From contig CAZAVY010000006.1 in the NCBI GenBank assembly GCA_964488685.1, positions 1 to 60,163 on the forward strand: a stretch of DNA of 60,163 nt, written 5' to 3'. How positions within the stretch are numbered: the first letter of the stretch is position 1; each line of letters begins with the position of its first letter. Positions 43,516 through 52,521 of the stretch are shown here, piece by piece. A model generated the notes under the pieces. The model saw nothing but the letters and a program-made list of their open reading frames with translations, did not search any database and was not told the DNA's origin. Origin of the DNA: GCA-001735895 sp964488685. Lineage in GTDB: Bacteria; Pseudomonadota; Gammaproteobacteria; GCA-001735895. A program made the position numbers and the translations under genes.

Positions 43516-44441
43516 GGGTAAAAGGGCGCTTCATCCGGGGGTCGTGTTTTGAAACGCTGATGTATCCACATGTAATTTTCCGGGAACAGGCGTGCATATT
43601 TTTCGATCGACTGGTTAACCTTGCATGCATCCTTGAAATCGTCTCCGCTTGGAAAGTCCTCAAGCGGTGCGCCAATGTGAAGGATATACCCACCGCCATC
43701 CTGTTTGCGTTCCGGATAAAAAGGCAGCATCGCGGCACCCGATGACTGGGCCAGTCGTGAACTTGCGGTAATTGTGGCAGTCGCAATACCCATGAATGGT
43801 GCGAAAACGTTGCGCTCGCGCCTGAAATCCTGATCGGGTGCATACCAGGTCGGTATTTTATGCTTCAAACCCTTGATCAGCTGGCGCGTATTTTTGCGTG
43901 AAATGGCGTTAACGAAATATCGACTTCGGCGCGTGTAGAGGTAGCTGTCAAATAACGGGTTGCGCTGGGTCCGGTACATGACCTGTAACGGCATATATAA
44001 CGCCAGTAATCGCGCGCCGATTTCGAGACTGGTGAAATGTCCGGTCAGCAATATGGCGCCGCGCCCGCTTTGCAGCACGGAATCGAGATGTTCGCGTCCT
44101 TTTATTTCAACAATTGACTTCAGTTTGTCCGCCGGCCACCACCAGCACATTGCCATTTCGACCAATGAAATGCCGATGTTTTGATAACAGGTTCGTTTGA
44201 TATGATCGCGTTCAGACTTTGATTTTTGCGGGAAACAACGGGCCAGATTGATATCGACGGTGCGTTCGCGTGAGCGCTTAAAAAGGAACAGAAAGCGACC
44301 CAGTTGGCGACCGATCAGCAGTTCTAAACGATATGGCAGCCATGACACCAGGCGTAACAGCGCGATAATGCACCACATGGGCCAGAATTTCGGGGAATAG
44401 TAGTCGCCAGCCTTGAATATTACGGAGCTCTGTTCACCCAT
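43512..44441 (-). CDS. Lipid A acyltransferase, LpxL/LpxM type
   Basis: An inner-membrane enzyme adding a secondary acyl chain to Kdo-lipid A. The 309 residues have one N-terminal membrane segment (FWPMWCIIALLRLVSWLPY), the catalytic HX4E motif HFTSLE, and the APDQD segment typical of LpxL (WYAPDQDFRRERNVFAPFMG). LpxL and LpxM cannot be told apart by eye. It is coupled to waaA by a 4-base overlap, which makes sense because it acts on the waaA product. tolC lies 3 bases upstream of its start. Confidence 0.92.
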   Translation of the reverse strand: MGEQSSVIFKAGDYYSPKFWPMWCIIALLRLVSWLPYRLELLIGRQLGRFLFLFKRSRERTVDINLARCFPQKSKSERDHIKRTCYQNIGISLVEMAMCWWWPADKLKSIVEIKGREHLDSVLQSGRGAILLTGHFTSLEIGARLLALYMPLQVMYRTQRNPLFDSYLYTRRSRYFVNAISRKNTRQLIKGLKHKIPTWYAPDQDFRRERNVFAPFMGIATATITASSRLAQSSGAAMLPFYPERKQDGGGYILHIGAPLEDFPSGDDFKDACKVNQSIEKYARLFPENYMWIHQRFKTRPPDEAPFYP

Positions 44442-44444
44442 CGA

Positions 44445-45770
44445 TTACGGTTGAACCAGCCAGCGATTGATTTCAAACAAGTCGTCTTCCTCGATTACGC
44501 CCGCGGCCTGTTTCAACCTCAGCGTGTTGAGCAGATATTGGTAACGCGAACCCGCGTAGTCCCGCTCGGCGCGGTAGGTCTCGCGCAGCGATATCAACAC
44601 ATCCACCGAGGTCCGAGTGCCGACTTCGAATCCGGCCTGGGTTGCTTCAAGCGCAATATTGCTCGATTCCAGAGCCTGCTTGAGCGCCTTGACCTGGCTG
44701 ATTCCGAAAACCACATCGAGATAGGCAGTACGTGACTGCTGTGAGGTGAGCCGGTTTTGCAGTAACAGCAAATTTTTCGCTGCTCCAAATCGCGATTCAG
44801 CCTGGGCCTGCTCCGCGCTGATACGCCCGCCGGTGTAAAGTGGCACTTGCAGCTCGATACCCACTGTCAGGTCATCCTGTCGCGAGTCCCCCAATAGGTC
44901 GTCATCGATATCGTTACCCGCATAACTGGCGACGAAATCGATTGTCGGGTAACCGCTTCTCGCGCTTTTATCACGTTCGAAACGAGCTGCCTGCAGGTCG
45001 TGAAATGCGACCAGCAGATCGCGGTTGTTGGCCAGCGATAGCGTGACCCATGACTCGGCATTGGCGGGATCAGGGAGTGCAAGATCAAGATTTCTTCCCA
45101 GCGGTGTTAGATTTGTGATCGAATTTTCATCGGTGATAACAATCAGTGCCTGCAACGCGTTGTCGAGAATATTTTCGGCCAGAATTGCATCTGCCTCGGC
45201 GGTGTCAAATCTCGCCTGGGCCTCATGTACATCGGTGATTGCGATCAGACCGACTTCAAATCGTTTTTGCGCCTGCTCCAGCTGGCGCGCGATGGCGGTG
45301 CGTTCGGCATAAGCGAATTCGACGTTGTCCCCGGCCGCGAGAATCGCGAAATAGGTTGTCGCGACTCGCAGAATCAGTGCCTGCCGGGTCGAATGTAAGC
45401 GCGCGAGTGCAGCGGCAACGGTGGCCTCCGCGACATTGATGTTGCCGGTGGTTTCCGTGTCATAAAGCGACTGCGTCAGGTTTAGACTGTAGCCGATTGT
45501 TTCATTGTTATTGTCACCCGTTTCTGAATTATCCGATTCGCGGGCCAAGCCGTTGGCATTGATGAATATCCGGGGTTTACGGCCGGATTGGGCGAGTGGT
45601 AGCGCCTCAATTGCGGAGCGATAATTGGCCTCGGCGATCAACAGTTCCGCATCGCGCTCCAGGGCCAGGCTGTAAACCGCAACGAGATCCTCGGCCGGTG
45701 CCGCTTGCCACCAGATCAATGAGGTCAATAACACCAGTTTTGAGGTGAGTTTTACCATTCGGGGATTCAT
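44445..45770 (-). CDS. tolC: TolC-family outer-membrane efflux protein
   Basis: The outer-membrane channel for type I secretion and drug efflux. The 441 residues have a signal peptide (Lys7, hydrophobic 11-22, cleavage near APAED) and the two OEP repeats with long helices (IARQLEQAQKRFEVGLIAITDVHEAQARFDTAEAD is the first coiled stretch, about 170-205, quoted here only by its parts: RFEVGLIAITDVHEAQ and GFEVGTRTSVDVLISLRE). ATG 45770 is used; ATG 45758 is possible. The pcm–rhodanese–tolC order is typical of gammaproteobacteria. Confidence 0.93.
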   Translation of the reverse strand: MNPRMVKLTSKLVLLTSLIWWQAAPAEDLVAVYSLALERDAELLIAEANYRSAIEALPLAQSGRKPRIFINANGLARESDNSETGDNNNETIGYSLNLTQSLYDTETTGNINVAEATVAAALARLHSTRQALILRVATTYFAILAAGDNVEFAYAERTAIARQLEQAQKRFEVGLIAITDVHEAQARFDTAEADAILAENILDNALQALIVITDENSITNLTPLGRNLDLALPDPANAESWVTLSLANNRDLLVAFHDLQAARFERDKSARSGYPTIDFVASYAGNDIDDDLLGDSRQDDLTVGIELQVPLYTGGRISAEQAQAESRFGAAKNLLLLQNRLTSQQSRTAYLDVVFGISQVKALKQALESSNIALEATQAGFEVGTRTSVDVLISLRETYRAERDYAGSRYQYLLNTLRLKQAAGVIEEDDLFEINRWLVQP

Positions 45771-45811
45771 AATTATTGGTTTGCGTGGAGTATAAAGAAA
45801 CTGGTATCTGA

Positions 45812-46132
45812 TTAATATACAGGCATGTCGGGATCGATCTCGTGTGCCCAGGCATCAACGCCACCTTCCAGGTTAACCAGGTTATCGATCGATTGTTGCT
45901 GCAAAAAACCGATGACATGCCGGCTGCGAACACCGTGATGGCAGATCACGACAATCTCGCTCGCCGCGCGCAGTTGTGCCAGCTGCTGTGGGATATCCCC
46001 CATGGGGATGTTTATGCTAGCGTCGATATGGCAGATTTCAAATTCCCAGGGTTCCCTCACGTCAACCAGCAGCGGCGTTTCGTTTTCGAGGTGCACTGCC
46101 AGCTCGGGTGCGCTCATATTGCGCATTGACAA
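45812..46132 (-). CDS. Single-domain rhodanese
   Basis: A 106-residue rhodanese domain with active loop ICHHGVRSRH and a leading LLVDVREPWEFEICHI. The start is either TTG 46132 (AAGGAGA about 4 bases upstream) or ATG 46126 (about 10 bases). There is no signal peptide. It lies between the Pcm-like methyltransferase and tolC; this trio is widely conserved, but the reason is not known. Confidence 0.88.
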   Translation of the reverse strand: MSMRNMSAPELAVHLENETPLLVDVREPWEFEICHIDASINIPMGDIPQQLAQLRAASEIVVICHHGVRSRHVIGFLQQQSIDNLVNLEGGVDAWAHEIDPDMPVY

Positions 46133-46150
46133 GACATCTCCTTGCCGGGT

Positions 46151-46780
46151 TTATTCAAGGTTGAGTCGCGGTAAATCGGTTTCGAACAGCGATTGAGTCG
46201 TCCATTCAGATGCGCCGACACGGGTAACCAGTAGCGCCTGCATAACGGGTGAATGGCCAACCACGATAAACATCCTGCCGCCGGTTTTGAGCGCGAGTTT
46301 CAAATTATCCGGCAGCTCAGCCATGGAACCGGTTACCGCGATTACGTCGTAGCTATTCGCGCGCTCAATCTGTGAAATTCCGAGCTGTTCAAATTCAACA
46401 TTTTGCTGCCCGCAATTGCTGACGTTGGTGCTGGCAAGGTCGATGATATCTGCGTTGCAGTCGATGCTGGTCACCTGCTTTGCGAGACGTGCCAGGCAGG
46501 CGGTAACATAACCACAGCCACTGCCGACTTCCAGCACCTGGTCGCTGGTCTTGATCAGTAGCGCCTGCAACATTCGGCCTTCGATTGTCGGCGGAAGCAT
46601 GCTGACACCGTTACCGAGTGGAATCCGGCAATCGGCGTAGGCCAGTCCCTTGTAAGCCTCGGCGATAAAATCTTCGCGGTTTATCTGGCCCAGCATTGAC
46701 AACACCTGATTGTCCAGTACTTCCCAGGGACGAATTTGTTGTTGGATCATATTGAATTTGGCGATTTCTGCGTTGGTCAT
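46151..46780 (-). CDS. Protein-L-isoaspartate O-methyltransferase family protein
   Basis: A SAM-dependent methyltransferase of about 209 residues. Motif I is LEVGSGCGYVTACLARLA, preceded by the substrate-side segment PLGNGVSMLPPTIEGRML. These tolC-linked Pcm homologues often replace parts of the true Pcm active site (here PPTIEGRM rather than QPYIVA), so repair of isoaspartate is uncertain. I prefer ATG 46780 (MTNAEIAKFNMIQQQIRPWE) over the longer frame. It leads the operon with the rhodanese and tolC. Confidence 0.82.
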   Translation of the reverse strand: MTNAEIAKFNMIQQQIRPWEVLDNQVLSMLGQINREDFIAEAYKGLAYADCRIPLGNGVSMLPPTIEGRMLQALLIKTSDQVLEVGSGCGYVTACLARLAKQVTSIDCNADIIDLASTNVSNCGQQNVEFEQLGISQIERANSYDVIAVTGSMAELPDNLKLALKTGGRMFIVVGHSPVMQALLVTRVGASEWTTQSLFETDLPRLNLE

Positions 46781-46955
46781 GTAAACAGGCACATAGGATT
46801 CCGGGAGCGAACCATTATATAGCATCTGCAGAGGGAGAATCACCCTGCACCGCAGTTATAATCGGGGCAATTTCATCATTCAACTCGATATCACGTGACG
46901 CAACCGCGCCGAGGTCATCGGCACAACATGCCTTCGGGTTACCGCAGTGGTCAGG

Positions 46956-47067
46956 TTTCGAAGGTTGTATAAAACCTCGATGCTCTAGTCCGGTTAATCC
47001 ACAGAACAGGGTTACCGTCTTGCGGCATGGTTTGCCCGTTAACCGAACGATTTTACAACCCTCGAAA
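46956..47067. repeat. Nested inverted repeat in a 500-base gap
   Basis: The outer arms TTTCGAAGGTTGTATAAAA (46956-46974) and TTTTACAACCCTCGAAA (47051-47067) pair with one mismatch and one bulge. The inner arms CGGTTAA (46991-46997) and TTAACCG (47039-47045) pair perfectly. No ORF is present. The rest of the 46781-47306 gap shows a perfect Shine-Dalgarno-like AAGGAGG (47213-47219) with no matching start codon of the usual kind. Confidence 0.5.
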
Positions 47068-47306
47068 ATTTGGATCGCGACAAAGATCCTTACCGAATAA
47101 TATGCGGCAGCAATAGCCAGGTACTAAACGTTCAGCAGGAGTTTGTATTTCTCGTGTTTAAGAGTATTATTTTTCAACTAATCGCGGAATATAAATAGCC
47201 AGAGTTTCGTGCAAGGAGGATCAGCGCCTGTTTATTGCGTTGAACAGATTCGATGGTTGTTCCGAACCGAGCGGATATTTACCAATGGGCAAGATACTGG
47301 ATGATC

Positions 47307-48551
47307 ATGAAAAAAATAACAATTGCAGTGCTGGGTTTTACCCTGGCCAGCACGGTTCAGGCCGGCGGCTATCGGGTTTCCCTGCAGGGACAAAAAGCGC
47401 TGGCGATGGGGCACGCCGGGGTTGCCATGAGCGGGAGTTCCGAGGCGATATTTTTTAATCCCGGTGCCATTACCCAGCTGCAAGTCGAAGTGGATTTTAC
47501 CGGCGGCATAACCTTGCTCGAAGGGTCAACCGAGTATCAGAACGAGGCAACCCTGGTCGAGCAAGAGACCGACAATCCGCTGGGAACGCCTATCAACGGT
47601 TACTTCGCGCAGAAATTATCCGACCAGATGTCCTGGGGGTTGGGAATCTATACGCCGTACGGGAACAAGGTCGAGTGGCCGACCGACTGGGCAGGCTCAC
47701 ACCTGGTAAATGATATCGAATTGGCGGCAATATACATCCAGCCCACCATTGCCTACCAGCTAAATCAAAAAACGAGTATCGGCTTCGGCCCGACCCTGGT
47801 GCTTGGCTCGGTCGTGTTTAATCGTAACCTAACCACTTCGCTGACCGATGCTAACGGAAATCGATCCAATGTTACGATCACGGCAGAAAACGTGACCGCC
47901 TTGGGATACAATCTCGGGATTTTACACAAGCTTTCAGACAAGACATCACTGGGCTTCGGTTTTCGCTCCGAGGTGATAATAGAAGCGCGTGACGAGGTCG
48001 CCGATTTCGAAGATATCCCGACGGCATTGCAGGGCACCTTTACCGATGGAGATTTTGATGCGGATCTGCCACTGCCGGCAGAACTGACGCTCGGTATCGC
48101 TTATAAATTTAGCGGCAAATTAACCCTGGCATTCGATTTCAATCGTACTTACTGGGGTGTATATGATGAACTGGTGATCGAATTCGACAATGGCATCACC
48201 TCGGTTAATCCCCGCAATTACGAGGATTCGGATATATACCGATTCGGCTTGCAGTACCGCTATAACGACAAGTGGATGCTGCGTGGCGGCATATATTTCG
48301 ATGAATCACCGATACCGGATGGTTCATTCGCACCCGAAACCCCTCGTAATGATTCTATCGGTTATACCGCCGGCGCTACCTATGCCTATTCGAAAAACCT
48401 CGAAATGGATATTTCATTGCTGATCCTGACTTTCGACGACGAAGAAAATTCTTACGATTTTTACGAGGAAGGTGGTTTCACAATCCCGTTTAGCGGAACC
48501 TACGATTCCGAGGCCACAACGATTGGCTTTGGTCTGAGCTACAAGTATTAG
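47307..48551 (+). CDS. FadL/OmpP1/TodX-type outer-membrane transporter
   Basis: A 14-strand-type barrel that takes up hydrophobic compounds such as fatty acids. From ATG 47307 it has 414 residues: a signal peptide (MKKITIAVLGFTLASTVQAG), the family opening GGYRVSLQGQKALAMGHAGV, then SSEAIFFNPGAITQL (compare the NPA motif) and a C-terminal strand ending in SYKY. ATG 47301 or 47253 are possible starts with longer, less likely leaders. It is followed 27 bases later by an SGNH lipoprotein; such pairing is compatible with lipid uptake and hydrolysis. Confidence 0.9.
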   Translation: MKKITIAVLGFTLASTVQAGGYRVSLQGQKALAMGHAGVAMSGSSEAIFFNPGAITQLQVEVDFTGGITLLEGSTEYQNEATLVEQETDNPLGTPINGYFAQKLSDQMSWGLGIYTPYGNKVEWPTDWAGSHLVNDIELAAIYIQPTIAYQLNQKTSIGFGPTLVLGSVVFNRNLTTSLTDANGNRSNVTITAENVTALGYNLGILHKLSDKTSLGFGFRSEVIIEARDEVADFEDIPTALQGTFTDGDFDADLPLPAELTLGIAYKFSGKLTLAFDFNRTYWGVYDELVIEFDNGITSVNPRNYEDSDIYRFGLQYRYNDKWMLRGGIYFDESPIPDGSFAPETPRNDSIGYTAGATYAYSKNLEMDISLLILTFDDEENSYDFYEEGGFTIPFSGTYDSEATTIGFGLSYKY

Positions 48552-48581
48552 GGTAGACTAATGAATAGGGTAGATTAATGA
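48550..48581 (+). promoter_or_regulatory. Duplicated start region with a 5-codon mini-ORF
   Basis: AGGGTAGACTAATGA (48550-48564) is repeated as AGGGTAGATTAATGA (48567-48581). The first copy opens a mini-ORF (ATG 48561, residues MNRVD) whose TAA overlaps the ATG of the SGNH gene at 48578. The first copy also contains the FadL stop codon. This duplicates a ribosome-binding and start unit and may tune coupling. Confidence 0.6.
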
Positions 48582-50056
48582 AAATTCTTGACCATAGAAA
48601 TTTATTCGCGCTTGCCGCGATCATTATCATAGCGGGTTGTGATACCGACATTTCCGGCAACTTCGATGACGATGCCAATTCGGGTACTGCGGATTTTTCA
48701 AGATTTGTCGCAATCGGCGACTCGTTGACCGCCGGTTTTGCGGACAGCGCCCTGTATCGACACGGCCAGGAGAATTCCTACCCCTCGATTCTGGCACAGC
48801 AATTTGCCCTTGCAGGTGGGGGGAGCTTCAATCAACCGTTAATGCCGGTTGGCGCCACCGGCAGTCTGATGCTGAATGCAGCGCCATTGCCGGTATCCGA
48901 TCGCCTGGTGTTGGTGCCTACCGGGAATCCTTCGAGCCCGGCGTCTCCGTCGGCGATTACCCCGCCCCAGTCAACCGAAATTAATGTTCCGCTGCCTGGA
49001 ATGTTCAACAATATGGGCGTTCCGGGCGCCAAGTCGTTTCATGTAGACGACGCTAATTATGGTGACGCGGCGGGTGTTATCGCGTTGACCGCAAACCCGT
49101 TTTTCGTGCGTTTCAGAAGTGCTGCGAGTACCTCCATGATTGCCGATGCCGCAGTACAGGCCCCCAGCTGTTTCGTATTGTGGATCGGTAACAACGATAT
49201 CCTGTTGTACGCCACTGAGGGCGGGCCGGGAACGGCCGATCCTCCTTACGGTCTGGCGAGTACGGATGTTACCGACCCCGCGGTGTTTACCCCGACCTAC
49301 CAGGGACTGGTGGCCACGTTAAAAACACCGACCAACAAAGGTTTGCTGATAAATATTCCCGATGTCAGTACCATCCCTTATTTCACGACGGTACCCTTCA
49401 ATGAGATTCTGATGGATGCTGCAACTGCGGCCTCATCCAATGATGACTATGTCGCGTACAACGGGGCGCTGGTTGCCGCCGAAGCCGGTGGTACTATTAC
49501 CGCGGCTGAACTCGCGCAACGGACGATCGTTTTTACGGCGGGTCAGAATGCCCTGGTAATCGAAGACGAGTCCCTGACCAACCTCGGCGGCTTTGCTAAT
49601 ATCCGTCAGGCCACGGCAAACGATTTGATCGTACTACCGGCTGCGACCAAGATCGGTACCGAGTCGGTGATGGGTAATCCGGCTACAATCTGGGGGGTCG
49701 GAACCGCGCTGCTCGACACCGATGTCCTGACCGAGTTTGAAATCGGCCTGGTCGAGACCGCACGTACATCGTATAACGTCGACATCAAGGCGGCGGCCGA
49801 TGCCGATGCCGATCTGCTGTTTCTCGATGCCTCCGCCCTGCTGACCGAGTTAAATACCAATGGAATAATTTATGGATCCGGAGGCGTTTCTTCGACCTTC
49901 GTACAAGGTGCTGCGTTTTCGCTCGACGGCGTACACCCGACCGCAAGAGGCTACGCGGTCATCGCCAACGAAATTTTCAAGATCATCAACGCGGGTTTTG
50001 GCGCTTTTATCCCGCCAGTTGATCCGAATCAGTACACCACCGTTTTCTTTGAATAG
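48578..50056 (+). CDS. SGNH/GDSL-family lipoprotein hydrolase
   Basis: A 492-residue predicted lipoprotein: the signal LFALAAIIIIAGC gives a lipobox with Cys21. Block I is FVAIGDSLTAGFADSALY with the nucleophile Ser, block III is WIGNNDILLYA and block V is DGVHPTARGYAVIAN with Asp and His. It is larger than simple GDSL enzymes, with a long insertion between blocks I and III. An ester substrate is likely but unknown. It directly follows the FadL-type porin, as seen in other gammaproteobacteria. Confidence 0.85.
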   Translation: MKILDHRNLFALAAIIIIAGCDTDISGNFDDDANSGTADFSRFVAIGDSLTAGFADSALYRHGQENSYPSILAQQFALAGGGSFNQPLMPVGATGSLMLNAAPLPVSDRLVLVPTGNPSSPASPSAITPPQSTEINVPLPGMFNNMGVPGAKSFHVDDANYGDAAGVIALTANPFFVRFRSAASTSMIADAAVQAPSCFVLWIGNNDILLYATEGGPGTADPPYGLASTDVTDPAVFTPTYQGLVATLKTPTNKGLLINIPDVSTIPYFTTVPFNEILMDAATAASSNDDYVAYNGALVAAEAGGTITAAELAQRTIVFTAGQNALVIEDESLTNLGGFANIRQATANDLIVLPAATKIGTESVMGNPATIWGVGTALLDTDVLTEFEIGLVETARTSYNVDIKAAADADADLLFLDASALLTELNTNGIIYGSGGVSSTFVQGAAFSLDGVHPTARGYAVIANEIFKIINAGFGAFIPPVDPNQYTTVFFE

Positions 50057-50088
50057 AGTTTTCCGCCGAATCAGCACCGCGTCTGCAA

Positions 50089-51231
50089 TCAGGCACCGGT
50101 TTCGAAACCCAGGCGCTGCAGCCTGGCCCGGCTGTGAGCTGGAGCCGGTTGCTCCACAATGAAGCGTTCGTATTCGAGGCGATCGGGATAAACCTTGCGC
50201 AAGCCATCGAAATGCGTCGCGAATGCGCTGTCGTTAAATACCGCCCCGGCGACAAACCTGTCGTGATCGCGCCAGATATCGCAGTGCTGCTGAAACAGAT
50301 CCTGCCAGAATTGCAGCCGCGAACCAACCGGTTCGGGATTGAGCGTTTTCTTTGCCGGTAGCTGTTGCGACATGTGCCAACTGGATGTGGTCCCGAAATG
50401 CTCACCGGCGGCGTCAAGCACTATCTGTGTGCCGCGTAATCGCCCTTCGACGCTATAACCGGCGATGTGCGGGGTGGCGAGATCAACGCGTTGCAACAGT
50501 TCGCGCGAAACCAACGGTTCGTCTTCCCAGGTATCGAGAAATACGTGCAGGTCTTGGCGCCGTTTAAGCAGGCTTAGCAGCGCCCGGTTGTCGATCACCT
50601 CACCACGGGCTGCGTTGACCAGCACGCAAGCGTGGTTTAACGATTGTAAGCGCTCGCTGTCCAGCAGGTGGTAGGTGGGATGCCGGCCGTCGCGAATCAG
50701 CGGCAGGTGCAGGCTGATGAAATCGCATTCCCTGATTATGCTGTCAAGATCGACAAAAGCCTGGCTGGATCTTGCTGCTGCCTGCAAAGGCGGATCGCAG
50801 GCCAGGCACTCGATGCCGAGCGCAACCAGTTTCTGCCGCAACCCTGAGCCGACATTACCGAGGCCGACGATGCCGGCCTTCAGGGAAAACGGGTCGAAAC
50901 CCTTTCGCTTCGACATTGCAAAAAGCCCGCTGATCACATACTCGGAGGCTGCTTCGGCGTTACAGCCCGCGGCGTTACTGTAGTCAATATTTGCATCCTG
51001 CAGGTAATTCAAATCGATGTGATCGGTGCCGATGGTTGCGCTGCCGACGAATTCGACCGGCGTGTTATGGAGTAGGTTCTTGTCGACGCGGGTGACGGTT
51101 CTGACGATCAGGCACTGGCAATCGCGTAAATGCTCGCGCCTGATTTCGCGTCCCGGTATGAGTTTGACCTCGCCCAGATCGCGAAATGCCTCGGCCACGC
51201 AGGGAATGTTTTGATCCGCCAGTATCTTCAT
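50089..51231 (-). CDS. pdxB: 4-phosphoerythronate dehydrogenase
   Basis: The second step of DXP-dependent pyridoxal phosphate synthesis. The 380 residues are a D-2-hydroxyacid dehydrogenase: the Rossmann motif is AGIVGLGNVGSGL, catalytic Arg lies in VNAARGEVIDN, Glu in WEDEPLVS, and His in ATPHIAGYSVEG. The start MKILADQNIPCV and the PdxB-specific C-terminal dimerisation domain (last 90 residues) set it apart from SerA. Its ATG overlaps the argE stop by 4 bases. It converges on the SGNH gene with 32 bases between. Confidence 0.95.
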   Translation of the reverse strand: MKILADQNIPCVAEAFRDLGEVKLIPGREIRREHLRDCQCLIVRTVTRVDKNLLHNTPVEFVGSATIGTDHIDLNYLQDANIDYSNAAGCNAEAASEYVISGLFAMSKRKGFDPFSLKAGIVGLGNVGSGLRQKLVALGIECLACDPPLQAAARSSQAFVDLDSIIRECDFISLHLPLIRDGRHPTYHLLDSERLQSLNHACVLVNAARGEVIDNRALLSLLKRRQDLHVFLDTWEDEPLVSRELLQRVDLATPHIAGYSVEGRLRGTQIVLDAAGEHFGTTSSWHMSQQLPAKKTLNPEPVGSRLQFWQDLFQQHCDIWRDHDRFVAGAVFNDSAFATHFDGLRKVYPDRLEYERFIVEQPAPAHSRARLQRLGFETGA

Positions 51232-52376
51232 GCAAGACAGAAGCGATCGATCAACTCCTGCAGCATTTTGATCGTCGGGTCGATCTGGGCGACAGGCAGA
51301 AATTCATCGGGCTGGTGGGCCTGGTTGATCGAACCCGGACCGATGACGATGGTTTCGGTCTGCATTGCGTTGAAGTAAGGGGCCTCGGTGCCGAAGGCGA
51401 CGCTACTGGTTTTCTTTTGGGTAATATGGGTCAGGTACTGTGCTATTTCGCTGGCCTCGTCGGTGTCCATCGCCGGCATGCCGTCACCGAAAGTTTGTGT
51501 GTTCACGCCGAGGCCGCGCGCCTGCGCTACCTCGGACGCCATTTGCTCGAGGTCCTGTTGCAATGCTGCGAACGACATCGCGGGCAGGAAGCGGATATCG
51601 ATCAGCAGCTTGCAGGCGCCGCAGATCCGGTTCGAATTATCGCCCCCATGAATGTGACCGAGATTCATGGTCGGCGTAGGAATGGTAAAAGCGGGATCGT
51701 TGTATTGCTGCTGGATCTGGTCGCGGTAGGCGAACAGAACCGTCATGAACTGGTACATGCCCTCAAGCGCGTTGTTGCCAAGTGAAGGATCGCTCGCATG
51801 TCCGGATTGGCCCAGAAAATCGACCGACATGGTCAAATTGCCCTTGTGTTGGCGAATCGGGGACAGATCGGTGGGCTCGCCAATGATGCAAAAGCGTCCG
51901 AGTTTCTGGCCGTTATCTGCAATCAGCCTGGCCCCGCTCATGGTGGTTTCTTCGTCCGCGGTCGCCACCAGTGTGAGCGGGCGTTTGAGGCTGGCGAAGT
52001 TCACCTTGCTACTCGCCAGAAGCGCGAGTGCCAGGAAGCTTTTCATGTCGCAACTGCCGAGCCCGTAAATGCGGTCGTCCTTCTCCTGTGCAACGAAGGG
52101 GTCGCTGGACCAAAGTGAAGGATCGCAGGGAACGGTATCGGTATGGCCCGACAGTACCAAGCCGTCGCTACCGCTACCAGCCCGGGCGATCAGATTACTT
52201 TTTCGGTCATCGATCACTTGTATCTCGACGCTGAATCCGAGGTTTTCGCTCCATTCGGCGAGCACATCGATAACACCGCGATTACTCATGTCCATATCGG
52301 CATGCACGCAACTAACCGACGGGGTCGCGATCAATTTGCCGATCATATCGCGGGTTGCCGGCAGTCGATTATTCAT
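51228..52376 (-). CDS. argE: Acetylornithine deacetylase
   Basis: A metallopeptidase-family (M20) enzyme that removes acetyl from N-acetylornithine in arginine synthesis. The 382 residues have the metal motifs SGHTDTVPCD (His), GLGSCDMKSF (Asp), ADEETTMSGAR (catalytic Glu) and GEPTDLSPI, with the last His in GTEAPYFN or nearby. The start MNNRLPATRDMIGKLIATPS is ArgE-like. It overlaps pdxB by 4 bp. The functional link between the two is not obvious. The identification against the closely related DapE is supported by GEPT and overall length. Confidence 0.92.
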   Translation of the reverse strand: MNNRLPATRDMIGKLIATPSVSCVHADMDMSNRGVIDVLAEWSENLGFSVEIQVIDDRKSNLIARAGSGSDGLVLSGHTDTVPCDPSLWSSDPFVAQEKDDRIYGLGSCDMKSFLALALLASSKVNFASLKRPLTLVATADEETTMSGARLIADNGQKLGRFCIIGEPTDLSPIRQHKGNLTMSVDFLGQSGHASDPSLGNNALEGMYQFMTVLFAYRDQIQQQYNDPAFTIPTPTMNLGHIHGGDNSNRICGACKLLIDIRFLPAMSFAALQQDLEQMASEVAQARGLGVNTQTFGDGMPAMDTDEASEIAQYLTHITQKKTSSVAFGTEAPYFNAMQTETIVIGPGSINQAHQPDEFLPVAQIDPTIKMLQELIDRFCLA

Positions 52377-52460
52377 CCGGCGTCATTGCGGCCAGCGAGC
52401 CGGAATCCATGTATGGCACCGGTAGCACTATTGATACCTATGCCTGTGAGGCACTGGAAT

Positions 52461-52488
52461 GAACCCCGGATCAAGTCCGGGATAACGG
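52461..52488. repeat. CCCGGA-TCAAG-TCCGGG palindromic repeat
   Basis: CCCGGA and TCCGGG are separated by TCAAG (52465-52481) with GATAACGG following. This resembles a palindrome scattered in many proteobacterial genomes. It is the only copy noticed in this window and lies between ilvD and argE, where it may contribute to transcription termination after ilvD. Confidence 0.45.
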
Positions 52489-52521
52489 TTGCTGCAGAAT
52501 GCGACGTTGGTTTATTAATAT

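Noticed and set aside
51860..51872. GGGGACAGATCGG in argE, similar to the palindrome ends
   Set aside because: It encodes the conserved GEPTDLSPI segment of ArgE and has no inverted partner, so chance is the better explanation.
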